64,000 bases of DNA from an uncultured Myxococcaceae bacterium (GTDB lineage Bacteria > Myxococcota_A > Polyangia > Polyangiales > Ga0077539). Where the stretch lies: NCBI GenBank assembly GCA_945952225.1, contig CAMFHP010000003.1:62001-126000 (forward strand), given 5' to 3'. Below are positions 52,072-61,160 of this stretch, in pieces. The notes beneath the pieces were generated by a model, which saw nothing but the letters and a program-made list of their open reading frames with translations, was not told the DNA's origin and did no database searches. The translations under genes and the position numbers were made by a program. The number at the start of each line of letters is the position of its first letter. Positions within the stretch are counted from its first letter, which is position 1.

Positions 52072-53556
52072 CTACGCGCCGGGACCGGGGTCGCCGCCGT
52101 CGCCGAGGTCGTCCATGCCGGCGATTTGCGTGTCGGCGTAGTGGTGCTCGTCGAGGGCGAGGTTCTCGAACTTGGTGAGCTCGCGCACGAAGCGGAGGCG
52201 CACGGCGTCGGTGGGGCCGTTGCGCTGCTTGGCGATGATGATCTCCGCGATGCCCTTGTCCTCGGAGTCCTTGTGATAGACCTCGTCGCGGTAGATGAAC
52301 ATCACGACGTCGGCGTCCTGCTCGATGGCGCCCGACTCGCGGAGGTCGGCGAGCATGGGGCGCTTGTCGGGCCGCGTCTCGCATCCGCGGTTGAGCTGCG
52401 ACAGCGCGATGATCGGAACGTTGAGCTCCTTCGCGAGGCCCTTGAGCCCGCGGGAGATCTCCGAGATCTCGCGCTCGCGGCTGTCCATGCGCTCGCGGCT
52501 GGCCTTCATGAGCTGGAGGTAGTCGATGATGATGAGCGACATGTCGCGCTCGCTCTTGATGCGCCGCGCCTTGGCGCGCAGTTCGAGCAGCGTGAGGTCG
52601 CCCGAGTCGTCGATGTAGATCGGCAGCGAGTGGAGCTTGTTCGCCGAGGCCGTGAGCGCCGTCACGTCGTCTTGCGTGAGGAGGTTCGAACGCAGCCGCG
52701 ACTGGTCGATGCGCGCGTCGGCGCAGAGCAGACGGTTGGCCAGCTCGATGCGCGGCATTTCGAGGGAGAAGAACAGCACGGGCTTGCCCGACGACGAGGC
52801 CGCCGACGAGGTCACGTTGAGCACGAAGCTCGTCTTGCCCATGGCGGGACGCGCCGCGATGATGATGAGCTGGCCGCCGTGCATGCCCGACGTGAGGGTG
52901 TCGAGGTCGCGGAAGCCCGTCTCCGTGCCCGTGATGCGCGCGCCGCTCACGAGCGTGTTCTCGATGCGCTCGAACGCTTCGAGGATCACCTGCTCCAGCG
53001 GGATGAGCGTGCTCTTCGATCGCTTCTGCGCGACCTCGAAGACCTTCGAAGCCGCCGTGTCGAGGAACTGATCCGCCGTGCCGTGGTCGCCGTAGCCGCG
53101 CGCCACGATCTCGTGGGCCACCTCGATCATGCGGCGCACGCCCGCGTGGTCGGAGACGATGCGCGCGTGGGCCTCGATGTGCGCGATCGTGGGGATCGTG
53201 TCGGTGAGCTCGCCGAGGTACTGCGCGCCGCCCACCGTGTTGAGACGGTCGCGGCCCCGGAGCTCCGAGGCCAGGGTGACGATGTCGATGGGCTCGTGGC
53301 GACCCGCGACGGCCTGGATGGCCTCGAAGATCACGCCGTGCGCGGGGTGATAGAAATCCGCGGCGGTGAGCATCGACTCGACGGTCGACATGGCCGCGTT
53401 GTCGAGGAGGATTCCGCCGAGCACGGCGCGCTCGGCTTCGAGGTCGTGGGGAGGAACGCGCCCGTGGGCGGACGCCGCCGCAGCGAGCTGGGCCGCGGCC
53501 TGAACCATCGCGTCGCGGGCGCCCTTGTCGCGCCCCTGTCGGTCTGCGTAGGCCAT
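52072..53556 (-). CDS. dnaB: Replicative DNA helicase DnaB
   Basis: 494 residues. The N-terminal domain (PHDLEAERAVLGGILLDN) interacts with primase. The RecA-like helicase domain has Walker A ARPAMGKTSF, IIIDYLQLM and SQLNRGCETR. No intein is present. The gene stands alone, without rplI or alr nearby. A perfect 8-bp inverted repeat lies 35 bases upstream of the ATG. Confidence 0.97.
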   Translation of the reverse strand: MAYADRQGRDKGARDAMVQAAAQLAAAASAHGRVPPHDLEAERAVLGGILLDNAAMSTVESMLTAADFYHPAHGVIFEAIQAVAGRHEPIDIVTLASELRGRDRLNTVGGAQYLGELTDTIPTIAHIEAHARIVSDHAGVRRMIEVAHEIVARGYGDHGTADQFLDTAASKVFEVAQKRSKSTLIPLEQVILEAFERIENTLVSGARITGTETGFRDLDTLTSGMHGGQLIIIAARPAMGKTSFVLNVTSSAASSSGKPVLFFSLEMPRIELANRLLCADARIDQSRLRSNLLTQDDVTALTASANKLHSLPIYIDDSGDLTLLELRAKARRIKSERDMSLIIIDYLQLMKASRERMDSREREISEISRGLKGLAKELNVPIIALSQLNRGCETRPDKRPMLADLRESGAIEQDADVVMFIYRDEVYHKDSEDKGIAEIIIAKQRNGPTDAVRLRFVRELTKFENLALDEHHYADTQIAGMDDLGDGGDPGPGA

Positions 53557-53590
53557 TGGGTGGATACTGAACGCATGGCACGGACGGCGA

Positions 53591-53616
53591 CCGCTTGTAA
53601 ACTTTCTGACAAGCGG
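53591..53616. promoter_or_regulatory. Inverted repeat upstream of dnaB
   Basis: CCGCTTGT (53591-53598) and ACAAGCGG (53609-53616) are perfect 8-base arms around the AT-rich loop aaactttctg. It lies 35-60 bases upstream of the dnaB start, where a promoter would be. It may be an operator or a leader hairpin; there is no T-tract for an attenuator. Confidence 0.5.
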
Positions 53617-53677
53617 CGGGCGCGTTCGGTGATCGGGGGAATGCGGACGTCGCGCGGCGGGTACGCGCGCGGGATTC

Positions 53678-54301
53678 TCAGCGCGGGGCGTGGATCGCCG
53701 CGGAGATCGCTTCGAAGAAGTTTCGACGGAAGCGCGGGCTCAGCGCGCCGGCCGCGCGAAAGAGCACGCGCCCGTCGCGTCCCACCACGAGCGCGTGGCT
53801 CACGCCCGGGCGAAAGCGGTAGGCGCGGGCCATGTCGCCCGTCCAGTCGATCATGATCTCGTAGCCCTGCTCGCGGGCGATCTCGACGACGGCGTCGCGC
53901 GCGTAGCCCCGCGCGGGCCAGAAGTTGTACGCGCTGAGGTTCGCCACGGGCACGAGCGAGACGTCGCGCGTGAGGTCCTCGGTGCGCGCGTGCTCGGCGA
54001 GCTCGCGCTTGAGGTCGTTGTTCTGCTGGTTCGAGTCGCGGTCTTCGTAGAGCACGATCACCACGCGGCCCGAGAAATCACGGAGCCGACGCGTGGCGCC
54101 GGTGGTGCTCTCCAGCGAGAACTCGGGCGCGCGGGGGAGGCCCACCGCGGTGCCCACCGACGGCGCGGCGGGCTGTGCGGCAGGCTGCGTGGGCGAAGGC
54201 GACGGCGCGGCGGGCGCGGGCGCCGAGGGGGCCGCGGGCGGGTCGGCCGAGGCCACGGCGGTGCAGAGCGTCAGGGCGCAGGCGAAGAGGGGGCGTCGCA
54301 T
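53678..54301 (-). CDS. Exported thioredoxin-fold protein without CXXC
   Basis: 207 residues. A signal peptide ends near VASADPP, followed by a Pro/Ala-rich linker of about 30 residues. The domain APEFSLESTTGATRRLRDFSGRVV and HALVVGRDGRVLFRAAG resembles redoxin/AhpC-TSA proteins. Where the catalytic Cys should be the sequence reads VIVLYEDRDSNQQ, with no cysteine. It is therefore probably not a classical thiol enzyme. Its role beside dnaB and carH is unknown. Confidence 0.75.
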   Translation of the reverse strand: MRRPLFACALTLCTAVASADPPAAPSAPAPAAPSPSPTQPAAQPAAPSVGTAVGLPRAPEFSLESTTGATRRLRDFSGRVVIVLYEDRDSNQQNNDLKRELAEHARTEDLTRDVSLVPVANLSAYNFWPARGYARDAVVEIAREQGYEIMIDWTGDMARAYRFRPGVSHALVVGRDGRVLFRAAGALSPRFRRNFFEAISAAIHAPR

Positions 54302-54355
54302 CGCAGGTCGTGCTCCCGGTGAAGGGGATGGAGTGTGGAGTGACAGACCGAACGC

Positions 54356-55312
54356 TCAGATCGCGGTGGCCGCGATGGCGCTCTCGTCGGCGCGTTCGAG
54401 CACGGCTTCGTACTCGCGCAGCGCGCGCTCGATGATCGCACGAGAGCCCGAGGGGTCACCCTCGATGGCGATGCCTCCGTGCGCGGCCACCTCGCGGGCG
54501 ATGGAGCTCACGCCCGCGCCGCCGACGAACCACGGCGCGCCGTCGCAGGCCTTCGCGTACTCCGCGAGGAGGGGCCCGGCCACGGCGGGATCGAGCGGGC
54601 TCGTGACCGACAGGCCGACGCCCGTGGGACGGAGCTGGCGCACGGCGTGGGCGATGGCCGACGGCGGCGTGCGCATGCCGAGGGTGACCGTGCCGATGCC
54701 CCACGACGCGAGGCGCAGCGCGACGCCGTGCACGGGCAGCGCGTGCTCCTCGTCGGCGAAGCACCCGAGGAGCACCGTGCGCGACGAGTCTTCGGGGTTC
54801 GTGAGGCGCACCATGTTGCGCACGGCGTCGGAGATCACCGTGGTGGTGATGTGCTCCTGCGCGACGGAGAGGTTGCCCTCGTGCCAGAGCTCGCCCACGC
54901 GGCGCATCACGGGCTGGAACACGCGCTCGAACACCGAGGTGGCCGAGCCGAGGTACTGGGCGCGCGCGACCTCGCGCTCCACGGCGCGCGTGTCGAACGC
55001 GAGGATGGCGTCGAGGAGGCGACGCGTGGCGACGGTGAAGGGATCGCCGTCGGCGGTTTCGAGCGTGGCCGCGCCGTCTTCGCTGGCCTTCACCATGCGG
55101 GCGGCTTCGGCGATCGACATGCCGTTGGCGCAGAGGTCGCGCAGGCGGCGAACCATGGCGACGTCGTGGTCGCTGTAGAGCCGGTAGGCCGAAGCCGTAC
55201 GGGCGGGGGTTGGAATGCCGTAGCGACGCTCCCACGCGCGCAGCGTGGGGGCAGGAACGCCCGTGAGTTCAGAGACGACCTGGATCCGAAAACGTCCGGT
55301 TGCTTCGCTCAT
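54356..55312 (-). CDS. carH: CarH-type B12-dependent light-responsive repressor
   Basis: 318 residues. MerR-type DNA-binding domain (RIQVVSELTGVPAPTLRAWERR at the start), then a B12-binding domain. The CarH motif Wx9EH is exact: Trp143, Glu153, His154. His190 in DEEHALP lies 36 residues after His154, close to the position of the cobalt-ligand His in CarH. Known CarH proteins bind adenosylcobalamin, repress carotenoid genes in the dark as tetramers, and fall apart in light. This gene is divergent from crtI, so it likely controls it. There is no carA or carS paralogue in the window. Confidence 0.88.
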   Translation of the reverse strand: MSEATGRFRIQVVSELTGVPAPTLRAWERRYGIPTPARTASAYRLYSDHDVAMVRRLRDLCANGMSIAEAARMVKASEDGAATLETADGDPFTVATRRLLDAILAFDTRAVEREVARAQYLGSATSVFERVFQPVMRRVGELWHEGNLSVAQEHITTTVISDAVRNMVRLTNPEDSSRTVLLGCFADEEHALPVHGVALRLASWGIGTVTLGMRTPPSAIAHAVRQLRPTGVGLSVTSPLDPAVAGPLLAEYAKACDGAPWFVGGAGVSSIAREVAAHGGIAIEGDPSGSRAIIERALREYEAVLERADESAIAATAI

Positions 55313-55350
55313 GACTGTGTGCCGTTGGGATGAAGCCAGAAGGGCGATCG

Positions 55351-55370
55351 TTGCATCCTGCTTTGTGCAA
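55351..55370. promoter_or_regulatory. Candidate CarH operator in carH-crtI intergenic region
   Basis: TTGCA (55351-55355), 10 bases, TGCAA (55366-55370), in the 114-bp gap between the divergent carH and crtI. The arms are short but perfect and the site lies where a repressor would block both promoters. The crtI ribosome site AAGGA is at 55414-55418. Confidence 0.45.
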
Positions 55371-55426
55371 ACGCTCGGATTTGGCGGACGGACCGTTCCG
55401 CTGCGTGTTGCGAAAGGAACGTCTCC

Positions 55427-56923
55427 GTGAAGAGTGAACAGCCTGGTGCGCATGCGATCGTGATCGGGAGCGGCTTCGGCGGCCTGGCAGCAGCCGTGCG
55501 CCTCGGTGCGCGGGGCTACCGCGTGACGGTGCTCGAACGCCACGCGCAGGTCGGCGGCCGCGCGCGGGTGTACCGCCAGGACGGCTTCGTCTTCGACGCT
55601 GGACCCACGGTGGTGACCGCGCCCTTCCTCTTCGAGGAGCTGTGGGCGCTGTGCGGCCGCAAGATGTCCGACGACATCGACATGCGCCCCGTGTCGCCCT
55701 TCTACCGCATCCGTTTTCACGACGGCACGTCGTTCGATTACAACGGCGACGCGGAGCACATGAAGCGCGAGGTCGCCCGCTTCTCACCGCGCGACGTCGA
55801 GGGCTACGAGCGCTTCGTGCGCCAGAGCGAGAGCATCTTCAAGGTGGGCTTCGAAGAGCTCGCGCACGTGCCCTTCGGGTCGTGGGGATCGATGCTGCGC
55901 ATCGTGCCCGAGATGGTGAAGCTCGAGAGCTACCGCACGGTGTACGGGCTCGTGTCGAAGTTCATCCACGACGAGAAGCTCCGGCAGGTGATGAGCTTCC
56001 ACCCCCTGCTCGTGGGCGGAAATCCCTTCTCCACCACGTCGATCTACACGCTCATCGCGTTCCTGGAGCGCAAGTGGGGCGTGCACTTTCCGATGGGCGG
56101 CACCGGCGCGCTGGTGCAGGGCCTCGTGAAGCTCATCGAGGGGCAGGGCAACACCGTGCGCACCAACGCCGACGTGAAGCGCATCACCGTCGAGAACGGC
56201 CGCGCCACGGGCGTCGAGCTCGCGGACGGAGAGCGCCTCGCCGCCGACGTGGTGGTCTCCAACTGCGACTCCGCGTGGACGTACCGCCACCTCGTCGAGC
56301 CCCAGCACCGCCGCGCGTGGACCGACTCGCGCATCGAGCGCAGCCGCTACTCCATGTCCCTCTTCGTCTGGTACTTCGGCACGAAGCGGAAGTACGACGA
56401 CGTGGCGCACCACACCATCCTCCTCGGGCCCCGGTACAAAGAGCTCCTCGAAGACATCTTCGAGAAGAAGGTGCTCGCCGACGATTTCAGCCTCTATCTC
56501 CACCGCCCGACGGCCACGGACCCTTCGCTCGCCCCCGAGGGCTGCGACGGCTTCTACGTGCTCTCGCCGGTGCCGCACCTCGAAGCCAACGTCGACTGGT
56601 CGGCGCGCGCGGAGATGTACCGCAAGAGCATCGAGCGCTACCTCTCGCGCACCGTGATGCCCGGCCTCGAGAACGAGATCATCTCGTCGAAGCTCCTCAC
56701 CCCGCAGGACTTTCACGACGAGCTGCTCTCCATCAAGGGCGCGGCCTTCGGCATGGAGCCCGTGCTCACGCAGTCGGCGTACTTCCGTCCGCACAACAAG
56801 AGCGAAGACATCGAGGGGCTCTACCTCGTGGGCGCGGGCACGCACCCCGGCGCGGGCATGCCCGGCGTGCTCTCGTCGGCGCGCGTGCTCGACACCGTGG
56901 TCCCCGATGCTCGCACGCGCTGA
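55427..56923 (+). CDS. crtI: Phytoene desaturase CrtI
   Basis: 498 residues. Dinucleotide-binding motif VIGSGFGGLAAAVRL and FAD C-terminal motif LYLVGAGTHPGAGMPGVLSSA identify a CrtI-type desaturase, which turns phytoene into lycopene or related products. GTG start with AAGGA upstream. Four rightward genes (crtB, cyclase, acyltransferase, membrane protein) overlap it in chain, so it leads a single operon under CarH control. Confidence 0.95.
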   Translation: MKSEQPGAHAIVIGSGFGGLAAAVRLGARGYRVTVLERHAQVGGRARVYRQDGFVFDAGPTVVTAPFLFEELWALCGRKMSDDIDMRPVSPFYRIRFHDGTSFDYNGDAEHMKREVARFSPRDVEGYERFVRQSESIFKVGFEELAHVPFGSWGSMLRIVPEMVKLESYRTVYGLVSKFIHDEKLRQVMSFHPLLVGGNPFSTTSIYTLIAFLERKWGVHFPMGGTGALVQGLVKLIEGQGNTVRTNADVKRITVENGRATGVELADGERLAADVVVSNCDSAWTYRHLVEPQHRRAWTDSRIERSRYSMSLFVWYFGTKRKYDDVAHHTILLGPRYKELLEDIFEKKVLADDFSLYLHRPTATDPSLAPEGCDGFYVLSPVPHLEANVDWSARAEMYRKSIERYLSRTVMPGLENEIISSKLLTPQDFHDELLSIKGAAFGMEPVLTQSAYFRPHNKSEDIEGLYLVGAGTHPGAGMPGVLSSARVLDTVVPDARTR

Positions 56924-57887
56924 GCGCTACGCCGCCGACGTGGCGCGGTGCAGGGAGATCCTGCGTGAGGGCTCGAAGAGCTTTCACACGGCCTCGCTCC
57001 TGCTGCCGCGCCGCGTGCGCGAGCCCGCCTCGGTGGTCTACGCCTTCTGCCGCGTGGCCGACGACGCCGTCGACACGGTGTCTCCGCGGCAGGGGCCCGA
57101 GGCCCTCGCACGGCTGCGTACGCGCCTCGACCGCGCCTATGCGGGCACGCCGCAAGACCACCCCGTCGACCGCGCCTTCGCCCACGTCATCGAGGCATGG
57201 GAGCTCCCCCGCGCCGTGCCCGACGCGCTGCTCGAAGGCTTCGCGTGGGACGTCGACGGTCGCCGGTACGAAGACCTCTCGGGCGTGCTCGCGTACTCCG
57301 CGCGCGTGGCCTCGGCGGTGGGCGTGATGATGACCGTGCTCATGGGACGCCGCGAGCCCGGCGTGCTCGCCCGCGCGTGTGACCTCGGCGCGGCGATGCA
57401 GCTCACGAACATCTGCCGCGACGTGGGCGAAGACGCGCGCAACGGTCGCATCTACCTCCCGCTCGCCTGGGTGCGCGAGGCGGGCCTCGACCCCGACGTG
57501 TGGCTCCGCGCGCCGACGTTCAACCCCGCCATCGCGACGGTGGTCGAACGGCTGCTCCGCGAGGCCGACGGGCTCTACGCGCGCGGTGACCTCGGCGTGC
57601 CGATGCTCCCGCGCGACTGCCGCCCTGCGATCCGCGCGGCGCGGCTGCTCTACGCCGACATCGGCCGCGTGGTGCGGTCGCGCGGCGGCAACTCCGTCGA
57701 CACGCGCGCCGTGGTCTCGAAGGGACGCAAGCTCGCGCTCGTGGCCCGCGCGTCGCTGTCGGTCTTCGGCGCGAGCCGCGAGCCCATGGACGACGATCCG
57801 CCGCCCCTCGACGAGGTGCGCTTTCTGTGTGCGATTCCGCCGCGGGGAACGAGGTCGTTGCCCGTGGCCGCGGAGGTGACCCCGTGA
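56907..57887 (+). CDS. crtB: Phytoene synthase CrtB
   Basis: 326 residues. Two Asp-rich motifs of the squalene/phytoene synthase family are present: VADDAVDTV and NICRDVGEDARNGRIYLP. It joins two GGPP molecules into phytoene. The ATG lies 17 bases inside the 3' end of crtI. A GGPP synthase gene (crtE) is not in the window. Confidence 0.95.
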   Translation: MLARAERYAADVARCREILREGSKSFHTASLLLPRRVREPASVVYAFCRVADDAVDTVSPRQGPEALARLRTRLDRAYAGTPQDHPVDRAFAHVIEAWELPRAVPDALLEGFAWDVDGRRYEDLSGVLAYSARVASAVGVMMTVLMGRREPGVLARACDLGAAMQLTNICRDVGEDARNGRIYLPLAWVREAGLDPDVWLRAPTFNPAIATVVERLLREADGLYARGDLGVPMLPRDCRPAIRAARLLYADIGRVVRSRGGNSVDTRAVVSKGRKLALVARASLSVFGASREPMDDDPPPLDEVRFLCAIPPRGTRSLPVAAEVTP

Positions 57888-59332
57888 GCGCCGTCGACAC
57901 CGCCCGTGACCGCGTGCGCGCCTCGGCAGGGCCCGAGCTCGTCGAGCGCCTCGAACACCTCGACGCGTTGCGCGCGGCGCGTCCCCGCGACGACGAGGCC
58001 CCCGCGTCTGCGCCCGATGCGGGCGCGCAGAACGACTACGACGTGGCCCTCGTGGGCGGAGGGCTCTCGCTGCTCTACGCCCCGATGCTCGCGATGCGCG
58101 GGCTCCGCGTGGCCGTCTTCGACCGCGGCACCGCGGGCCTCACCCACCGCGAGTGGAACGCGAGCTGGAGCGAGCTCGCCGCCCTCGTGCGCGCGGGCAT
58201 CGTCGACGACGAGACCCTCGCGGCCCTCGTGCTCGCCCGCTACGACCACGGCATCTGCCGCTGGCACCAGGGCGGGACATATCCCGTCACGAAGGTGCTC
58301 GACTGCGCGGTCGACGCGGCGACGCTGATGCGACGGGTGCGGGCGCGGGCCGAGGCGCTCGGCGTGGCGGTGTTCGACCGGCACACGCTCACGGGCTTCG
58401 CGTCGGGCGAGGGAGGCGTGGCGATGCGCTTCTCCACGGCCGCGGGCGCGGTGCGTACGGTGAGCGCGCGGTTGATGCTCGATGCGCGCGGCGCGGCGTC
58501 ACCGTCGGCCACGGCAGACCTGCTCTGCCCGACGGTGGGCGGCGTGCTCGAAGGGGTGGCCGAGGGCGACGCGCCCGACGAGATCGATCCGCGCGTGGGA
58601 GAGATTCTCGTGACGACGGAGGGCGTCGAGGCGGGGAGGCAGCACATCTGGGAGGCCTTTCCCGCAGGGCCCGGCGAGACCACGGTGTACCTCTTCTTCT
58701 ACGACCGCGTGGAGCGCGTGGAGGCGGGCTCGCTGATGCGTCTCTACGCGCGCTTCTTCGAGACGCTGCCGCGGTACAAGCGCGGCGACGTGCGCCTCGT
58801 GCGGCCGACCTTCGGGTACATCACCGGCTGGTCACGGCTCACGCCCGCGCCGCGCGCACCGGCCCCGCGCGTGGTGCTCGTGGGAGACGCCGCCGCGCGC
58901 CACTCGCCGCTCACCTACTGCGGCTTCGGCGCGACGCTGCGCTCGCTCGCGCCCGCGGTGGAGCGCATCGCCGACGCGCTCGCCAACCACCAGGAGCACA
59001 CGCTCGGCGCGGTGGTGCACGACACGGCGCTCCACGCGGGCACCGGCGCGCTGGCCCACATGATCGCCTCGCCGCCGACTGATCCGTCGCGCGCGGGCGA
59101 GCTCAACACGCTCCTCGACGCGGCCTTCTCGACGCTGCACGCGATGGGCGATGCGCGCTTCGGCGCGATGCTCCGCGATGAGATGCCCGTCGGTGACTTC
59201 GTGCGCTTTCTCTCTCGCACGTCGGTGCGCCATCCGAGGGTGTATCCCGAGGTGTTCCGCGTGCTCGGGGCGATGGGGGTCTCGCGCTGGGGCGCGGGGC
59301 TCGCGCGGGGCCTGTGGGGAGCGTCGCCGTGA
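57884..59332 (+). CDS. CruA/CruP-like FAD-dependent lycopene cyclase
   Basis: 482 residues. FAD-binding VALVGGGLSLLYAPMLAMRG and the following THREWNASWSEL resemble the WNIS..EL block of the CruA/CruP lycopene cyclases of green sulfur bacteria and cyanobacteria. VLVGDAAARHSPLTYCGFG is the second FAD motif. The GTG at 57884 overlaps the crtB stop (GTGA). Cyclisation of lycopene to a gamma- or beta-end is inferred. M. xanthus uses the unrelated CrtYc/Yd, so this would differ from the model species. The product needs testing. Confidence 0.72.
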   Translation: MSAVDTARDRVRASAGPELVERLEHLDALRAARPRDDEAPASAPDAGAQNDYDVALVGGGLSLLYAPMLAMRGLRVAVFDRGTAGLTHREWNASWSELAALVRAGIVDDETLAALVLARYDHGICRWHQGGTYPVTKVLDCAVDAATLMRRVRARAEALGVAVFDRHTLTGFASGEGGVAMRFSTAAGAVRTVSARLMLDARGAASPSATADLLCPTVGGVLEGVAEGDAPDEIDPRVGEILVTTEGVEAGRQHIWEAFPAGPGETTVYLFFYDRVERVEAGSLMRLYARFFETLPRYKRGDVRLVRPTFGYITGWSRLTPAPRAPAPRVVLVGDAAARHSPLTYCGFGATLRSLAPAVERIADALANHQEHTLGAVVHDTALHAGTGALAHMIASPPTDPSRAGELNTLLDAAFSTLHAMGDARFGAMLRDEMPVGDFVRFLSRTSVRHPRVYPEVFRVLGAMGVSRWGAGLARGLWGASP

Positions 59333-60087
59333 TCCCGTCGCGCAAACATCCGTGGTTCCGTCGGTGGTTCGCGGGGCACGCGGAGACGAAGCTGCGCGCG
59401 GGCTTCGAACGTGTGGGCGTGCGCGGGCTGTCGAACCTCACCGACGCGCTCCGCGAGGGCCCCGTAGTGATCGTTTCGAACCACGTGTGCTGGTGGGATC
59501 CGCTCGTGGCGCTCTGGGTCACCGCGCGCCTCGCGCCCCACGACTCGCACGCCATGATGGACGCCGCCAACCTCACGAAGCTCCCGTTCTTCGGACTCGT
59601 GGGCGCCTTCGGTGTCGACCGCACGAACCCCTCCGACGGCGCCGCGGCCATGCGTTACGCCGCGCGGCTGCTCTCGGAGCCCGGTCGCTCGGTGTGGATC
59701 TTTCCCCAGGGCGCCGAGCGTCCCTCGACGCAGCGTCCGTTGGGCTTTCTGCGCGGGAGCGCCGAGATCGCGCGCGTCGCGAAGGCCCGCACCGTGCCCC
59801 TCGCGCTGCGCTACGAGTTCCGTGGAACCGAGCGTCCGCACCTCTTCGTCGACGTGGGCGAGGCCTTCGAACCCGTGCGCAACGTCGAAGAGGGAAGGCT
59901 CCTCCACGAGCGTCGTGTGACCGACGGACTCGACCGCATCGACGCCGCGCTCCGTGCCGACGATGTGACGGAGTATGTCCCCGCGATCCAGACGCCCGAG
60001 AGCGCGCTGGGCGTGTGGGCGACGCGTGCGCTGGCCTGGATGACGCGCCCGGGAGGCGTGATAGGGTCCGCGCCCCTCGCGCCGTGA
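59329..60087 (+). CDS. PlsC-like acyltransferase, CruD-like candidate
   Basis: 252 residues. The HX4D motif of glycerol-3-phosphate acyltransferases is SNHVCWWDP and the second block is IFPQGAERPS. In Chlorobium an acyltransferase (CruD) esterifies the sugar of the carotenoid glycoside; this gene's place between a carotenoid cyclase and a membrane protein fits that role. The GTG at 59329 overlaps the cyclase stop (GTGA). A GTG at 59314 is possible. A lipid acyltransferase role cannot be excluded. Confidence 0.8.
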   Translation: MIPSRKHPWFRRWFAGHAETKLRAGFERVGVRGLSNLTDALREGPVVIVSNHVCWWDPLVALWVTARLAPHDSHAMMDAANLTKLPFFGLVGAFGVDRTNPSDGAAAMRYAARLLSEPGRSVWIFPQGAERPSTQRPLGFLRGSAEIARVAKARTVPLALRYEFRGTERPHLFVDVGEAFEPVRNVEEGRLLHERRVTDGLDRIDAALRADDVTEYVPAIQTPESALGVWATRALAWMTRPGGVIGSAPLAP

Positions 60088-61160
60088 GCCGTCTCGCAGA
60101 CCCCGTCTACCTCGCCGTGAAATCCGCCGTCGCGTCGTCGTGCGCCGTGGCCCTCGCGCACGCGCTGAGCGTTCCCGACGCCATCTCCAGCGGCTTCGTC
60201 GCGATCGTGTGCGTGACCCCCACGGCCTACGGCGGATTGCGCCGCGGGCTCGAACAGCTCGTGTCGGCGCTCGTCGCGTGGGCGGCCACCGCGGCGATGC
60301 TCGCGCTCTGGCCCTTCACGCTCCACGGCTACGGCGCGGCGGGCGTGGTGCTGGGCTCCATGGGCGCGACCGTGTGGCTCTGCCATCGCTTCACGATGAC
60401 GGGCGGATACCTCGTCGCGGGCTTCACCGCCCTCTACCTGGTGCTCATGCCCTTCCACTCGTTGGGCGAGGCCGTGCGCGTGCGCATCGAGGCCGTGCTG
60501 CTGGGCATCGTCGCGTCGACCGTGGTGAACCTCGCGGTCTCGGCGGTCTCGGCCCATCGCATCCGCGAGCGTCGTGTGCGACTCGCGCTCGAAGCCCTCG
60601 CGGCCTCGCTCGACCTCACGGCCCGCGCCTGCGCCGACCCCGCGCGCCGCGCCGCCGCCGACGACGGATGGCCGTCGGTGTTCGAATCGCTCGCCGAGCT
60701 CCGTGACGACCTCGCGGCGCAGTCGCGCGAGGTGCTGCTCCCGCAACGGCGCGCGGTGCGTGAGCGGGCGAGAGAGGCGCTGCGCATGGCCGACGCCCTC
60801 GGCGACGCGGCGCACCTCGGACGCCACGTCACCCTGCTGCTCGAAGGCTCCACACAACGCTACGAAGAGCTCGAAGGTCCGCTCCTCGCGCTGGCCCGCG
60901 CGCTCGAACAGCGGGCGCCGTGCACCGACGCGCTCACCGCGGTGCGCGCCGCGGCGGCAGGGCTCGACGACGCGGCGATGGCCACGGCCCTGCGACGCAT
61001 GGCCGACGCCGTCGCGCGCTCAGGCCTCGCGGAGCAATCCCCCGGGGTCGATGACGAGCGTGCGTCCGCGCCAGTGCACCGCGCGGGTGGAGAGGGCGCG
61101 CACGAACGCGGAGGCCAGCAGCGCGTCGGCGAGCACCGTGTCGGCGAGGGCGCGACGTAG
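60084..61160 (+). CDS. ArAE/FUSC-like membrane protein
   Basis: 358 residues. The N-terminal 150 residues hold five or six hydrophobic helices (GFVAIVCVTPTAYGG then LVSALVAWAATAAMLAL). The C-terminal half is a soluble helical domain. This resembles the aromatic acid exporter/fusaric acid resistance families. Location at the end of the carotenoid operon suggests export or membrane handling of a product (speculative). The start GTG overlaps the acyltransferase stop. The last 141 bases overlap, on the other strand, the 3' end of the glycosyltransferase gene. Confidence 0.72.
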   Translation: MSRLADPVYLAVKSAVASSCAVALAHALSVPDAISSGFVAIVCVTPTAYGGLRRGLEQLVSALVAWAATAAMLALWPFTLHGYGAAGVVLGSMGATVWLCHRFTMTGGYLVAGFTALYLVLMPFHSLGEAVRVRIEAVLLGIVASTVVNLAVSAVSAHRIRERRVRLALEALAASLDLTARACADPARRAAADDGWPSVFESLAELRDDLAAQSREVLLPQRRAVRERAREALRMADALGDAAHLGRHVTLLLEGSTQRYEELEGPLLALARALEQRAPCTDALTAVRAAAAGLDDAAMATALRRMADAVARSGLAEQSPGVDDERASAPVHRAGGEGAHERGGQQRVGEHRVGEGAT

